Shown here: in pieces, positions 37,264-46,167 of the stretch
How positions within the stretch are numbered: the stretch's first letter is position 1
Layout: each line of letters starts with the position of its first letter
NCBI GenBank assembly: GCA_937890765.1
Contig: CALADQ010000026.1
Location: 124,001 to 188,000 of the forward strand
DNA from: an uncultured Candidatus Neoarthromitus sp.
Lineage (GTDB): Bacteria > Bacillota > Clostridia > Clostridiales > Clostridiaceae
Length of the DNA stretch: 64,000 nucleotides
Direction of reading: 5' to 3'
Notes under the pieces: generated by a model
Told to the model about the DNA's origin: nothing
The model's input: the letters and a program-made list of their open reading frames with translations, nothing else
Databases searched by the model: none
Position numbers and translations under genes: made by a program

Positions 37264-38411
37264 TTTTTATACACGTCCTTTAGTTTATCTATAATATTAG
37301 TCTTTTCAAAATTTTCAAGAAAATATTCCCTAATCTTAACACTGTTGTAAAATTTATAGTTTTTAATCATATCAATCATGGCATTTGATATTTTAACTTC
37401 ATCACACTCATCAATTAATATACCAAAATCACCACTCCGTATAATTTCTTCCGCTCCACCATTTTTAACACAAATTACAGGTTTCCCACACGCAAGAGAT
37501 TCTATATAAACAACGCCAAAAGTTTCGTATCCAGAAACCATAATAAATGAATGGCATTCATTCATCTTTATAACAACTTCTTCTCTACCTAACATTCCTA
37601 AAAATTTAACATTCTCTATTAAATTATTTGCAACAACTTGACTTTCCAATTCATCTCTTAAATAACCATCTCCACCAATTTCCAAAACAAACTCATATCC
37701 AGAATCTCGTAAAATTTTGCATGCTTTAATTAAATCGACAAATCCTTTTCCATCAACTAAAAACGCCAATGAAAAAAATTTAAAAACATTTCCGCAAGAC
37801 TTTAAATTATCAATTGGCTTAAAAATTTTACCATCTAAAAAATTATGTATAACATATAATTTTTCATTGTTAGATATCAATTTCAATTCATTTTTCAATG
37901 AATTACTAACAGCAATAAGCACAGAAGAATTATCATAAGCACTTTTTATTTTCTTCATGTATTTAGATTTAATATATTTCGAACTAGAAATTCCAGTATG
38001 TTCAGTGATAATATACGGAATTTTGAATTTAGATTTAATATATTCAGCGCACATTCCAGCCCAAAAGCACGAGTGAAAATGAAACAAATCAATTTTGCCT
38101 TTTTCAATTTTAATTTTTTTTATGAGTTTCTCAAGCCTTTTTGCAAAAAACAAAAACCTAGCGTTACTATGAAAATAGTAATTATAATCTCTATATCTGT
38201 AAGTATCTAATCCGTGTTCTGATTTTCTAACTATCTTATTTTTAAAAATCATTTTAAAATTTTTATACTTATACAAAGGAACTATCTCATTGTAAGCTAT
38301 TGTAACATTTATCCCTGCCTCGCTTAACGCTTTGGCCTGTTCTCTAAAAAAACTTCCTAAAACGTTATTTTCATCATTAGAATACCACGAAGGAATTATA
38401 ACAACATGCAT
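37248..38411 (-). CDS. Family 4 glycosyltransferase
   Basis: About 387 residues, GT-B fold. HVVIIPSWYSNDENNVLGSFF at the start, TEHTGIS in the middle, and in the C-terminal half SGYETFGVVYIESLACGKPVI, the donor-binding E-x7-E region. ATG 38411 is chosen because GAGGTG precedes it; the frame is open 12 bases further. Middle of the glycan cluster, between another glycosyltransferase and the polymerase-like gene. Confidence 0.87.
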   Translation of the reverse strand: MHVVIIPSWYSNDENNVLGSFFREQAKALSEAGINVTIAYNEIVPLYKYKNFKMIFKNKIVRKSEHGLDTYRYRDYNYYFHSNARFLFFAKRLEKLIKKIKIEKGKIDLFHFHSCFWAGMCAEYIKSKFKIPYIITEHTGISSSKYIKSKYMKKIKSAYDNSSVLIAVSNSLKNELKLISNNEKLYVIHNFLDGKIFKPIDNLKSCGNVFKFFSLAFLVDGKGFVDLIKACKILRDSGYEFVLEIGGDGYLRDELESQVVANNLIENVKFLGMLGREEVVIKMNECHSFIMVSGYETFGVVYIESLACGKPVICVKNGGAEEIIRSGDFGILIDECDEVKISNAMIDMIKNYKFYNSVKIREYFLENFEKTNIIDKLKDVYKNCLSN

Positions 38412-38423
38412 AAAACACCTCAT

Positions 38424-39695
38424 CTAATTTTGAAAAACTTTATTTAATTTTTTCAATATCACATCTCCATTAAAATTATTTCTAAAAAATTTCTTATCCA
38501 AATCAAAATCATCTATAATATGTAAAATATTTTTCAAAATGTCATCACAATTATTTAAACAACACAAAATACCATCTAAATTTTTAACTAAATCATACAT
38601 TGGATCTTCAAAACTTTCTAAGACAACCAAAATATATCCACAACTTCCCATGTAATCATAAATTTTAGCAGGTATTTGTTTAAATTCTTTGTTACCAAAT
38701 ATTATTAAAACCTCAGCATTCACAATTAAATTCACAACTTTCATATACGAAACTCTAGGTTTGAAATTTATATAATTCCTACTCGCAATTAAATTTAATT
38801 GTTCTTCATCATTCACATTTCCAAAAAAATTCAAATTTATTTTTTCAAATTTATCACGATATTTGTCTCGCAAAACATCCATAGCTTCAACAAAAAATTT
38901 TGTTTCCCTTATACCTTTAACAACATCACCCGCATGCAAAAAATTTATTTTACCCTTAACATAATCATCAGGATAAAATTTTTTTGCATCACTATAAAAT
39001 TTTTCATCAAATCCACGATGTATCAATTCCATTTCATTGTGACTTATACCATATTTGCTTGCATAATATTCAAAATTTTTTTCAGTAACAAACAAAAATT
39101 TATCGCTATTTCTCACAATTAATTTTTCAAAATTCAAATTCACAAATCTCGTAAAAAATGATTTGTTTTTCCTTCCAACTTCATCGCAATAAGGATCACT
39201 AAAATATGAGACTAATTTCACATCATTTTTAAATTTGCGTTTCATAATTTTTTTTATCCTGTAACTGCATATAAGACTTGATGGAGGTTCGTGCATCCCC
39301 AAAATAATATCAAAATTCAGATTTTGAATTTTGTTTTCAAAATAACTTACAGCTTTATTTATCCAAGACATGTATGGATCAACAACAACAATCACGTTCT
39401 TCATTTTTATCAAAAATTTATTTTTCTTAGACACATTTGAATTTCCTTTTGACACTTTAGGCAAAATTTTATTTAGAAATTTCCCACCACTAACTCTATG
39501 TACAATAATTTTTTCATCAACCAAATCGGAAATTTTTTCATCGTAATATATACTATCCTTTGGAAAATTCATCGTAAGCAAATGCACATTAAATTCACCA
39601 GTTCTTGCTAACAAATTCATATAATATATCAATTCAATGCTAGCAGAATTATTTATATCAACAGAATAACATGACACAAACAAAACATTCGTCAT
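38424..39695 (-). CDS. Glycosyltransferase, family 4-like
   Basis: 423 residues. The region KLVSYFSDPYCDE and the later DKFLFVTEKNFEYYASKYG and HRGFDEKFY are typical of GT-B transferases with a split donor site; the C-terminal half has INFLHAGDVVKGIR. Weaker match than the next gene. It overlaps the WecG/TagA-type gene by four bases. Confidence 0.75.
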   Translation of the reverse strand: MTNVLFVSCYSVDINNSASIELIYYMNLLARTGEFNVHLLTMNFPKDSIYYDEKISDLVDEKIIVHRVSGGKFLNKILPKVSKGNSNVSKKNKFLIKMKNVIVVVDPYMSWINKAVSYFENKIQNLNFDIILGMHEPPSSLICSYRIKKIMKRKFKNDVKLVSYFSDPYCDEVGRKNKSFFTRFVNLNFEKLIVRNSDKFLFVTEKNFEYYASKYGISHNEMELIHRGFDEKFYSDAKKFYPDDYVKGKINFLHAGDVVKGIRETKFFVEAMDVLRDKYRDKFEKINLNFFGNVNDEEQLNLIASRNYINFKPRVSYMKVVNLIVNAEVLIIFGNKEFKQIPAKIYDYMGSCGYILVVLESFEDPMYDLVKNLDGILCCLNNCDDILKNILHIIDDFDLDKKFFRNNFNGDVILKKLNKVFQN

Positions 39696-40441
39696 TTTAA
39701 CCTACCCTTTAATTGATAACTCAAACTTTTTAAAAAAAATTTTGGTATACTCAAAAGTCTCTTTATCCTAAACGGCTCATTAGCAACTCTATATAACCAT
39801 TCAAACCCAAACTTTATCATAAATTTAGGCGCACGCTTAACCTTTCCAGAATAAAGATCAAAGCTTCCACCAACGCCCATAAATATTTTGCAATTAAGTT
39901 TATCCATATTATTTTTAATAAAAACATCTTGCTTAGGACTTCCCATAGCTATAAACAAAACATCAGGCGAACAATCACTTATTTCTTTAACTACATTTTC
40001 AACTTCGTCATCTCCAAAATATCCATCACGATATCCTTTAACATTAATGTTTGTGTAAAAACTTTTTATGTTCTTAATAGCTAAATCCAAACTTTCTTTT
40101 GTCGCTCCAAGAAAATAAACTGATAAATTTTCATTAATGTTTAATATTTTAAGAATCTCCTCCATTATCTCAATACCAGCTATTTTTTCTGTAACATATT
40201 TTTTAAAAAATTTTAACAACATAATAACACCAATTCCATCTGGAATAATTATGTTGTCATTTCGTTTAAAAAAACAATCGAGCTCATTTGAGTTTATACC
40301 GTTGAGTAAAACTTCTGGATTACCGGAAACTATATTTAGTTTTAAGTTGCAAGTAGAATCGCACAAAAATTTTTGCAAATAAGAAACCAATTCATCTTTG
40401 CTTCCACAAAAAATTTTATATCCAGTCAAATTTGAATACAT
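39692..40441 (-). CDS. WecG/TagA/CpsF-family glycosyltransferase (GT26)
   Basis: 249 residues. PDGIGVIMLLKFF, ERIAG-like EKIAGIEIMEEIL, VYFLGATKES, then the MGSPKQDVFI and GVGGSFDLYSGKVKRAP signatures are all of the family that adds N-acetylmannosamine to undecaprenyl-PP-GlcNAc. It probably makes the linkage unit of a wall polymer such as teichoic acid or a related polysaccharide. Context supports a lipid-linked glycan pathway. Confidence 0.88.
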   Translation of the reverse strand: MYSNLTGYKIFCGSKDELVSYLQKFLCDSTCNLKLNIVSGNPEVLLNGINSNELDCFFKRNDNIIIPDGIGVIMLLKFFKKYVTEKIAGIEIMEEILKILNINENLSVYFLGATKESLDLAIKNIKSFYTNINVKGYRDGYFGDDEVENVVKEISDCSPDVLFIAMGSPKQDVFIKNNMDKLNCKIFMGVGGSFDLYSGKVKRAPKFMIKFGFEWLYRVANEPFRIKRLLSIPKFFLKSLSYQLKGRLK

Positions 40442-40443
40442 AA

Positions 40444-41526
40444 TTACCTCGTCCCTAAAATAACATTTTGCAATTCCTTCAAAACTTCATCATCCTCATT
40501 TATCTTTTTCGCTAAATCAAAATATCTATTCATATTTTCAACATCGTTGATTTTATAAAAACTCATTATGAGATTAGTGCAAACCTCAATGGCATTTGTA
40601 ACTTTAAAAACTGTTTTAAAACAAGATATAGCTTTGTCGTACATTTCAATGCTAGCATAATTTAAACCCAACTCGTTAACAACTTCGACTATATCCAAAT
40701 CTAATTCTCGCGAAATTTCCAAATAATAAATTGCTTGTTCATACATTCCCAACTTTCTATAAGCTATTGCTATATAATAGGGCAACAACGCATCATCCTT
40801 AAACATATCCATAAGTGGAATTAATTTTTCAAGAGCTTCCTTAGGTGATGAATATATTTTATCTTTACCGTCTTCATAATCTTTAAAACTCACAAGCTGA
40901 TTTCTATAATCTTTAACATCTTGATGCACATTTTCAGAAAAATTTATATATCTATCAATGCTTTCTAAAGCCAACATATATTTTCCTTCATCTTTCTCCA
41001 TCATGGATTTATATATGTACACCCTAGTAAAATCTCTGTAATTTTTCATGGCATCATCTAACTCTTTTTTAAATTCAGATTTTAAAAAATCATTTTTGTC
41101 TTTCAAGTTATACAAAACTGATATTAATTTCTCTTTGTAATCACAATCGTAATAAATCTTCGAAAAACCCCTAAGTAATATGTACGCTTCAAACAAATCA
41201 CCTTGATTGATTAAATTATAAATATATCCTTTGTAAAACTCCTGACTATTTTCAAAATTTAAAATTATATCTTCATAATAATTGTTGTAAATAAATCCAT
41301 CATTCCCTCCAATACAAAGCAACATTCCAACAAAAAATTTATCCATGGTCAAATCACTTCGCTTTGGATTTTTATTTTCAGTCATCATCTTCAAATCAAT
41401 TGGGAAAAGAATATCTTTTCCCAACAAATTTTTATAAAAATCACCATTAATTCTTTCAAGAACGCTCATGTCATTTAACTCTATAAATATTAATTTTGAA
41501 AGTCTTTCATTTACATCGTAATTCAT
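40444..41526 (-). CDS. TPR protein in the surface glycan cluster
   Basis: About 360 residues. Contains tetratricopeptide repeats, clearest at ALLPYYIAIAYRKLGMYEQAI followed by VVNELGLNYASIEMYDKAISC. No catalytic domain or membrane segment. ATG 41526 has GGAGG close upstream; the frame extends to 41553 but would overlap the phosphohexomutase end. It may scaffold the transferases. Function unknown. Confidence 0.75.
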   Translation of the reverse strand: MNYDVNERLSKLIFIELNDMSVLERINGDFYKNLLGKDILFPIDLKMMTENKNPKRSDLTMDKFFVGMLLCIGGNDGFIYNNYYEDIILNFENSQEFYKGYIYNLINQGDLFEAYILLRGFSKIYYDCDYKEKLISVLYNLKDKNDFLKSEFKKELDDAMKNYRDFTRVYIYKSMMEKDEGKYMLALESIDRYINFSENVHQDVKDYRNQLVSFKDYEDGKDKIYSSPKEALEKLIPLMDMFKDDALLPYYIAIAYRKLGMYEQAIYYLEISRELDLDIVEVVNELGLNYASIEMYDKAISCFKTVFKVTNAIEVCTNLIMSFYKINDVENMNRYFDLAKKINEDDEVLKELQNVILGTR

Positions 41527-41540
41527 AAATCCTCCTACAA

Positions 41541-43268
41541 CTACTCCATACAATCTTTAATCAAATCTAGAACGTTTTCTCTGAATTTTTTCATACAAAA
41601 ATTAATAGAATCTTTATCCTGACTTTTAACAGACAAATAAATTTTAATTTTAGGCTCTGTTCCAGATGGCCTTATAGCAAACCAACTTCCGTCATCAAAA
41701 ATTATTTTTATAACATTTGAAACAGGCAAATCTATTTTTAAAACCTCTCCAGTTTTAAAATTTTTATCAATTTGCAATTTGTAATCTTGAATTTTAAAAA
41801 CATTTTTTCCATCAAAATTTATTTCTTTCATGGCTCTAAAAGTTTCTAAACAGCGAGATATTTTTTCTTGTCCTTCTTTTCCCTTTAAATCCATCGAAAT
41901 TAAATCTTCAGTATAAACTCCATACTTATCATAAATATCATTTAACACGCACTTTAAAGTTTTCCCAATTCTCTTATAATAAAGCGCCATCTCCGCTATA
42001 ACATTAACTGCTATAACAGCATCTTTATCTCTAACAAACGTTCCCATTAAATATCCATAACTCTCTTCAAAACCAAATATATACGATTTTTCTCCACTAC
42101 TCTCAAACTCTTTTATCTTCTCTCCTATATATTTGAATCCAGTTAGCACATCCAAAATTTCAATTCCATAATCTTCACAAATATTTTTAACAACATCCGT
42201 ACTTACAATTGTTTTGATAATAACACCATTTTGCTTTAAAAGATTTTTCTCTTCGAGAGAATGCAAAATATAATTTGATAAAAGTATTCCAACTTGATTC
42301 CCATTTAAAAGTTCATAAGCTCCACTTTTATTTTTAACAGCAACACCAACTCTATCACAATCAGGATCAGTTGCAAAAATTATATCGGAACAATTTTTAT
42401 GAGCAAGCTTAATTCCTAAATCAAAAACTTGTTTAAGCTCAGGATTAGGATAAGGAACTGTTGTAAAATTCCCATCAGGCTGTTGCTGTTCGTGAACAAC
42501 ACTAAAATCTGAAAATCCTTCTTCACTCAAAACTCTAGATATAGGCAAATAACCTGAACCATGAAGAGGAGTATAAACAATTTTCAATTCTTTGGCGTAA
42601 TTTTCAACTAAATCCTTCCTTATAACAAGATTTTTAACTTTATCTATATAAATCTTGTCAATATTTTCCCCAATGTATTCAAGTTTAGAATTTTTTATCG
42701 CCTCTTCTTCATTGATAATTTTAATATCAACGAACATATCAACATCACAAATGTATTCATAAACTTTTTTCGCCAAATTATCTGTTAATTGTCCTCCATC
42801 TTCACCGTAAACTTTATAACCATTGTACTCTTTTGGATTGTGAGAAGCTGTTATGACGATTCCGCCTTTACAATTTAACTCTCTAACTGCAAACGAAAGC
42901 ATAGGAGTAGGTCTTAAACTTTCATACAAATAAACTTTTATATCATTCGCTGCGAAAATCAACGCTGCTCTCTTAGCAAATTCTTCAGATTTTAATCTAG
43001 AATCATAAGCTATCGCAACACTCAAATTTTCACCTTTAAAATTGTCATTTAAAAAATTAGCGTAACCCTGTGTAACTTTTCCAACAGTATAAATGTTCAT
43101 TCTATTCGTACCGGAACCTATAACACCTCTAAGTCCACCTGTTCCAAATTCTAATTCTTTATAAAATCTATCTTCCAATTCTTTATCATCTAAATCATAA
43201 ATTTCTCTTTTATATTCTTCTTCGATATTTATTGAGGACAACCATTTGTCAACTAAATCTTTATACAT
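41541..43268 (-). CDS. Alpha-phosphohexomutase (phosphoglucomutase/phosphomannomutase)
   Basis: 575 residues, the length of the PgcA-type bacterial phosphoglucomutases. Active-site phosphoserine S142 in TASHNPKEYNGYK, metal loop DPDCDRVG, sugar loop EESYG and C-terminal RPSGTEPKIK are all present. It supplies glucose-1-phosphate or mannose-1-phosphate for nucleotide sugars, which fits the glycan cluster behind it. ATG 43268 with AGGTGAGG upstream is preferred over an upstream open stretch. Confidence 0.92.
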   Translation of the reverse strand: MYKDLVDKWLSSINIEEEYKREIYDLDDKELEDRFYKELEFGTGGLRGVIGSGTNRMNIYTVGKVTQGYANFLNDNFKGENLSVAIAYDSRLKSEEFAKRAALIFAANDIKVYLYESLRPTPMLSFAVRELNCKGGIVITASHNPKEYNGYKVYGEDGGQLTDNLAKKVYEYICDVDMFVDIKIINEEEAIKNSKLEYIGENIDKIYIDKVKNLVIRKDLVENYAKELKIVYTPLHGSGYLPISRVLSEEGFSDFSVVHEQQQPDGNFTTVPYPNPELKQVFDLGIKLAHKNCSDIIFATDPDCDRVGVAVKNKSGAYELLNGNQVGILLSNYILHSLEEKNLLKQNGVIIKTIVSTDVVKNICEDYGIEILDVLTGFKYIGEKIKEFESSGEKSYIFGFEESYGYLMGTFVRDKDAVIAVNVIAEMALYYKRIGKTLKCVLNDIYDKYGVYTEDLISMDLKGKEGQEKISRCLETFRAMKEINFDGKNVFKIQDYKLQIDKNFKTGEVLKIDLPVSNVIKIIFDDGSWFAIRPSGTEPKIKIYLSVKSQDKDSINFCMKKFRENVLDLIKDCME

Positions 43269-43320
43269 GAACCTCACCTCTAAAGAAAATATTTTTAAAA
43301 AGATTATACTATAATAAACA

Positions 43321-43351
43321 AAACAGTACAAACACACCATTTGTACTGTTA
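43321..43351 (-). terminator. Terminator of ctc
   Basis: AACAGTACAAA pairs with TTTGTACTGTT and is followed on the minus strand by TTTTG. It separates ctc from the glycan cluster. Confidence 0.75.
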
Positions 43352-43358
43352 AAATTAG

Positions 43359-43955
43359 TCAACTCATTTCATTAGCATTATTTTCTTCATCTGATTCTGG
43401 AGTTTCTTCAGCAGTAGCTTTCGCGAAGTTAATAGAAGCAACTACAGATTCCAAACTATCAAGTATAGTTATTTCATCTCCAATTTCCATATCAGAAATT
43501 TTTATTGCGTGACCTAACATTTGTTCTTTGATAACCAAGTCTATACGTTCAGGTATTTTACTTGCCTTACATCTAACTTTTATACTACTCTTTTCTTTTT
43601 GAATTACAGCACCATTTTTTGAAGCAATAAATTCATTAACATAATGAACTGGCACCTCTGCATTAATAATTTTATCTCCATTAAAACATTCTAAGTCTAT
43701 ATGCAAAATGTTATTAGTTAAGCGACATTTTTGTATTTCTTTGACTATGGCATTGTATTTTTTGCCTTCGACATTTATTTCTACAGTATTGTGATTTCCA
43801 CCATTTGAAAATAATTGTCTAACTTCTTTGCCATCTAAAATTATTCTAGTTGGCTCTATACCAACACCATAAATATTTCCAATAACCTTATCTTCTTTTC
43901 TTAATCTTTTAGTTGATCCTTTTGTTGTTTCTCTATTAATTGTAGCGTTTATCAT
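43359..43955 (-). CDS. ctc: Ribosomal protein L25/general stress protein Ctc
   Basis: 198 residues, the long CTC form. N-terminal L25 domain (RLRKEDKVIGNIYGVGIEPT) binds 5S rRNA; the C-terminal TL5 domain includes IKISDMEIGDEITILDS. Ends in an acidic tail. The gene is alone between its own terminator and the divergent decarboxylase gene. Confidence 0.9.
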   Translation of the reverse strand: MINATINRETTKGSTKRLRKEDKVIGNIYGVGIEPTRIILDGKEVRQLFSNGGNHNTVEINVEGKKYNAIVKEIQKCRLTNNILHIDLECFNGDKIINAEVPVHYVNEFIASKNGAVIQKEKSSIKVRCKASKIPERIDLVIKEQMLGHAIKISDMEIGDEITILDSLESVVASINFAKATAEETPESDEENNANEMS

Positions 43956-44127
43956 TTTATCAACTCCCTTGTCTGTATTATCACACGTTTAAATATTTCT
44001 TATACATTTTTTTACACTACATAAAATTTTTTTAGTGTGTAATATTGACTTTTGTGGACATGTTAATTTATGTTATTATGTAATTCTGATAAAACTAAAT
44101 TCAAAATAGAAAGGAAGTTTAAAAGAT

Positions 44128-45585
44128 TTGTACAAATTAGATCAAACAAAAACACCAATTTTCGATTCGTTAATGAAATATGTTGATAACAATACAATTC
44201 CATTTCACGTTCCTGGACATAAAAAAGGAATTGGAGCACCTGATGAATTTAAAAACTTTATAGGTGAAAATCCTTTTAAGATAGATGTAACAATTTTTAA
44301 ATCAGTTGATAGTCTCCACAATCCAACTTCCTCTATACGAGAAGCTGAAAAACTTGCAGCTGATGCTTACAAATCTGAAAATTCTTTTTTCTGTATTAAT
44401 GGAACAACTGTCGCAATACAAGCGATGATTATGTCATGCGTTTCAAATGGTGATAAAATTTTAATTCCAAGAAACATACACAAATCAATCACAGCTGGAA
44501 TTATTTTAAGCGGAGCGATTCCAATATATATGGAACCAGAAATCGATGAATTTTTATCAATTTCTCATGGGATATCGTTAAAGACAGTAAAAGATTCTCT
44601 AGAAAAACATAAAGACGTGAAAGCTGTTTTAATAATAAATCCAACTTATTATGGAGTTGCAACAGATATAAAAAATATTGTTGAGGTTGTTCATTCATAT
44701 AACATTCCTTTGTTAGTTGACGAAGCTCATGGTCCTCATTTAATATTTAACAAAAAACTTCCTGTTGGAGCTATGGAAGCAGGAGCAGACATTTGTGCAC
44801 AAAGCACACACAAAATTACCAGTGCATTAACTCAAGGTTCGTTTTTGCATGTAAATTCAAAATACATAAACCCAAACAAGGTTCGTCAAGTTTTAAATTT
44901 ATTACAGACAACCTCGCCGTCATACATAATTCTCGCGTCACTTGATTGCACAAGAAAACAATTAGCTTTAAACGGAAAAGAATTAATCGATAAATCAATC
45001 GAACTTTCGAATTACGCAAGAAACGAAATAAATAAAATTGATGGACTGTATTGTTTTGGTGAAGAACTTAAAAATGGACAAGGCTTTCACGCATTCGACC
45101 CAACAAAAATTACAATTAATTGTAGAAGACTTGGAATAAGTGGATACGAACTTGAAAATATTTTATCAGAAAAATATTTTGTCCAATTAGAAATGGCAGA
45201 TACGTTTAATGGAATTGCTGTTGGCTCATACGGCGATACGAAAAAAAGTATTGACGATTTAATAAATTCACTAAAAGACATAAGCCTAAATCATCGCGTC
45301 AAAAAATCAAATGACATTCGAATAAATCTTCCGAAAATTCCTAAACAAATCGTTTCACCACGCGAAGCTTTTCAAGCAAATAAAATTTCTATTCCTCTCA
45401 AAGAAAGTTCCAATAAAATAAGTGGAGAATTTCTTCTTGCATATCCTCCTGGAATTCCTATCCTTTGTCCAGGAGAAATTATAACAAACGAAATAATAGA
45501 ATATGTTGAGCATATGAAATCAATTGGTTTGTTCGTTCAAGGAACTGAGGATCCAAAAGTCAATAACATAAAAGTATTAATGTAA
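44128..45585 (+). CDS. Orn/Lys/Arg decarboxylase family, aminotransferase-fold PLP enzyme
   Basis: 485 residues, short form of the family (as Bacillus SpeA/YaaO). PFHVPGHKKG near the N-terminus, CINGTTVAIQAMI, VDEAHGPHL and the PLP lysine K229 in QSTHKITSALTQGS are present. Probably decarboxylates arginine or lysine for polyamines; the exact substrate cannot be read from sequence. TTG start at 44128 with AAAGGAAG ten bases upstream. Followed by a strong terminator. Confidence 0.9.
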   Translation: MYKLDQTKTPIFDSLMKYVDNNTIPFHVPGHKKGIGAPDEFKNFIGENPFKIDVTIFKSVDSLHNPTSSIREAEKLAADAYKSENSFFCINGTTVAIQAMIMSCVSNGDKILIPRNIHKSITAGIILSGAIPIYMEPEIDEFLSISHGISLKTVKDSLEKHKDVKAVLIINPTYYGVATDIKNIVEVVHSYNIPLLVDEAHGPHLIFNKKLPVGAMEAGADICAQSTHKITSALTQGSFLHVNSKYINPNKVRQVLNLLQTTSPSYIILASLDCTRKQLALNGKELIDKSIELSNYARNEINKIDGLYCFGEELKNGQGFHAFDPTKITINCRRLGISGYELENILSEKYFVQLEMADTFNGIAVGSYGDTKKSIDDLINSLKDISLNHRVKKSNDIRINLPKIPKQIVSPREAFQANKISIPLKESSNKISGEFLLAYPPGIPILCPGEIITNEIIEYVEHMKSIGLFVQGTEDPKVNNIKVLM

Positions 45586-45589
45586 AATA

Positions 45590-45632
45590 AAAGAGTCACA
45601 AGATAAAAATCTGTGACTCTAAATTTTTTCAA
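45590..45632. terminator. Bidirectional terminator
   Basis: AGAGTCAC-A-AGAT pairs with ATCT-GTGACTCT around AAAA, with T runs outside on each strand. It ends the decarboxylase transcript and can end one coming from rpsU. Confidence 0.8.
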
Positions 45633-45717
45633 AACTATATTTCCTAATCACTCACCCAATAAAACTATTATAATCAATAATTCAAAATTAACATTTATAA
45701 CTTAATTCGTAGCTGTC

Positions 45718-45770
45718 GAGGAAGGTGTAACTCACCATAAAATATAACAGTTATTTTTCTGCTATTCCTC
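45718..45770 (-). ncRNA. Possible three-way-junction RNA behind rpsU
   Basis: Read on the minus strand, GAGGAA and TTCCTC close an outer stem. Inside, directly stacked at both ends, are TAGCAG/CTGTTA (with one G-U) and GGTG/CACC hairpins joined by an eight-base linker. The G-U pair exists only on the minus strand, the strand of rpsU. It lies 16 bases after the rpsU stop. I do not recognise a known family. Confidence 0.35.
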
Positions 45771-45785
45771 TATATTAATCACACG

Positions 45786-45962
45786 CTATTTAAATTTTCG
45801 CTTTCTTGCAGCTTCGGATTTCTTCTTTCTCTTTACACTTGGTTTAACGTAATGTTCTCTCTTTTTCACCTCAGACAAAACTCCAGCACGTGCACACTTT
45901 CTTTTGAATCTCTTTAATGCACTTTCTAAAGATTCATTCTCTCCAACTTTTATTTCAGACAT
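45786..45962 (-). CDS. rpsU: 30S ribosomal protein S21
   Basis: 58 residues, complete, beginning MSEIKVGENESLESALKRF and ending in a highly basic tail KRKKKSEAARKRKFK. Shine-Dalgarno GGAGGGAGGG precedes the ATG. Bacteroidetes and others differ, but in Firmicutes rpsU usually precedes gatB/yqeY; here a structured non-coding stretch and the convergent decarboxylase follow. The hit-mtaB-rsmE-prmA-dnaJ side upstream is the common Clostridia arrangement. Confidence 0.95.
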   Translation of the reverse strand: MSEIKVGENESLESALKRFKRKCARAGVLSEVKKREHYVKPSVKRKKKSEAARKRKFK

Positions 45963-46033
45963 ATATTTTCCCTCCCTCCGCTAGTACAAAATAAAAACTT
46001 TATACTCTATATGGGTCAGCGATTTCAAATAGA

Positions 46034-46062
46034 ATTATACAATAAATATTTTTTTATGTCAA
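46034..46062 (-). promoter_or_regulatory. Consensus promoter of rpsU
   Basis: On the minus strand TTGACA and TATAAT are separated by exactly 17 bases. The leader to the rpsU start is about 65 bases and contains a possible CGCT/AGCG closing stem. Confidence 0.8.
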
Positions 46063-46167
46063 TAAAGAAAAATTCTAGACTTTAAAGCTATTCAAACACT
46101 CAATACAAATTTTTATTTCATAAATAATTATGTACTTTTTTTAAATTAATTATTACATTTTTCGAAA

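Noticed and set aside
44005..44045. Inverted TTACAC / GTGTAA arms upstream of ctc as an operator.
   Set aside because: The arms match only with a gap and in a sequence of this AT content such pairs arise often.
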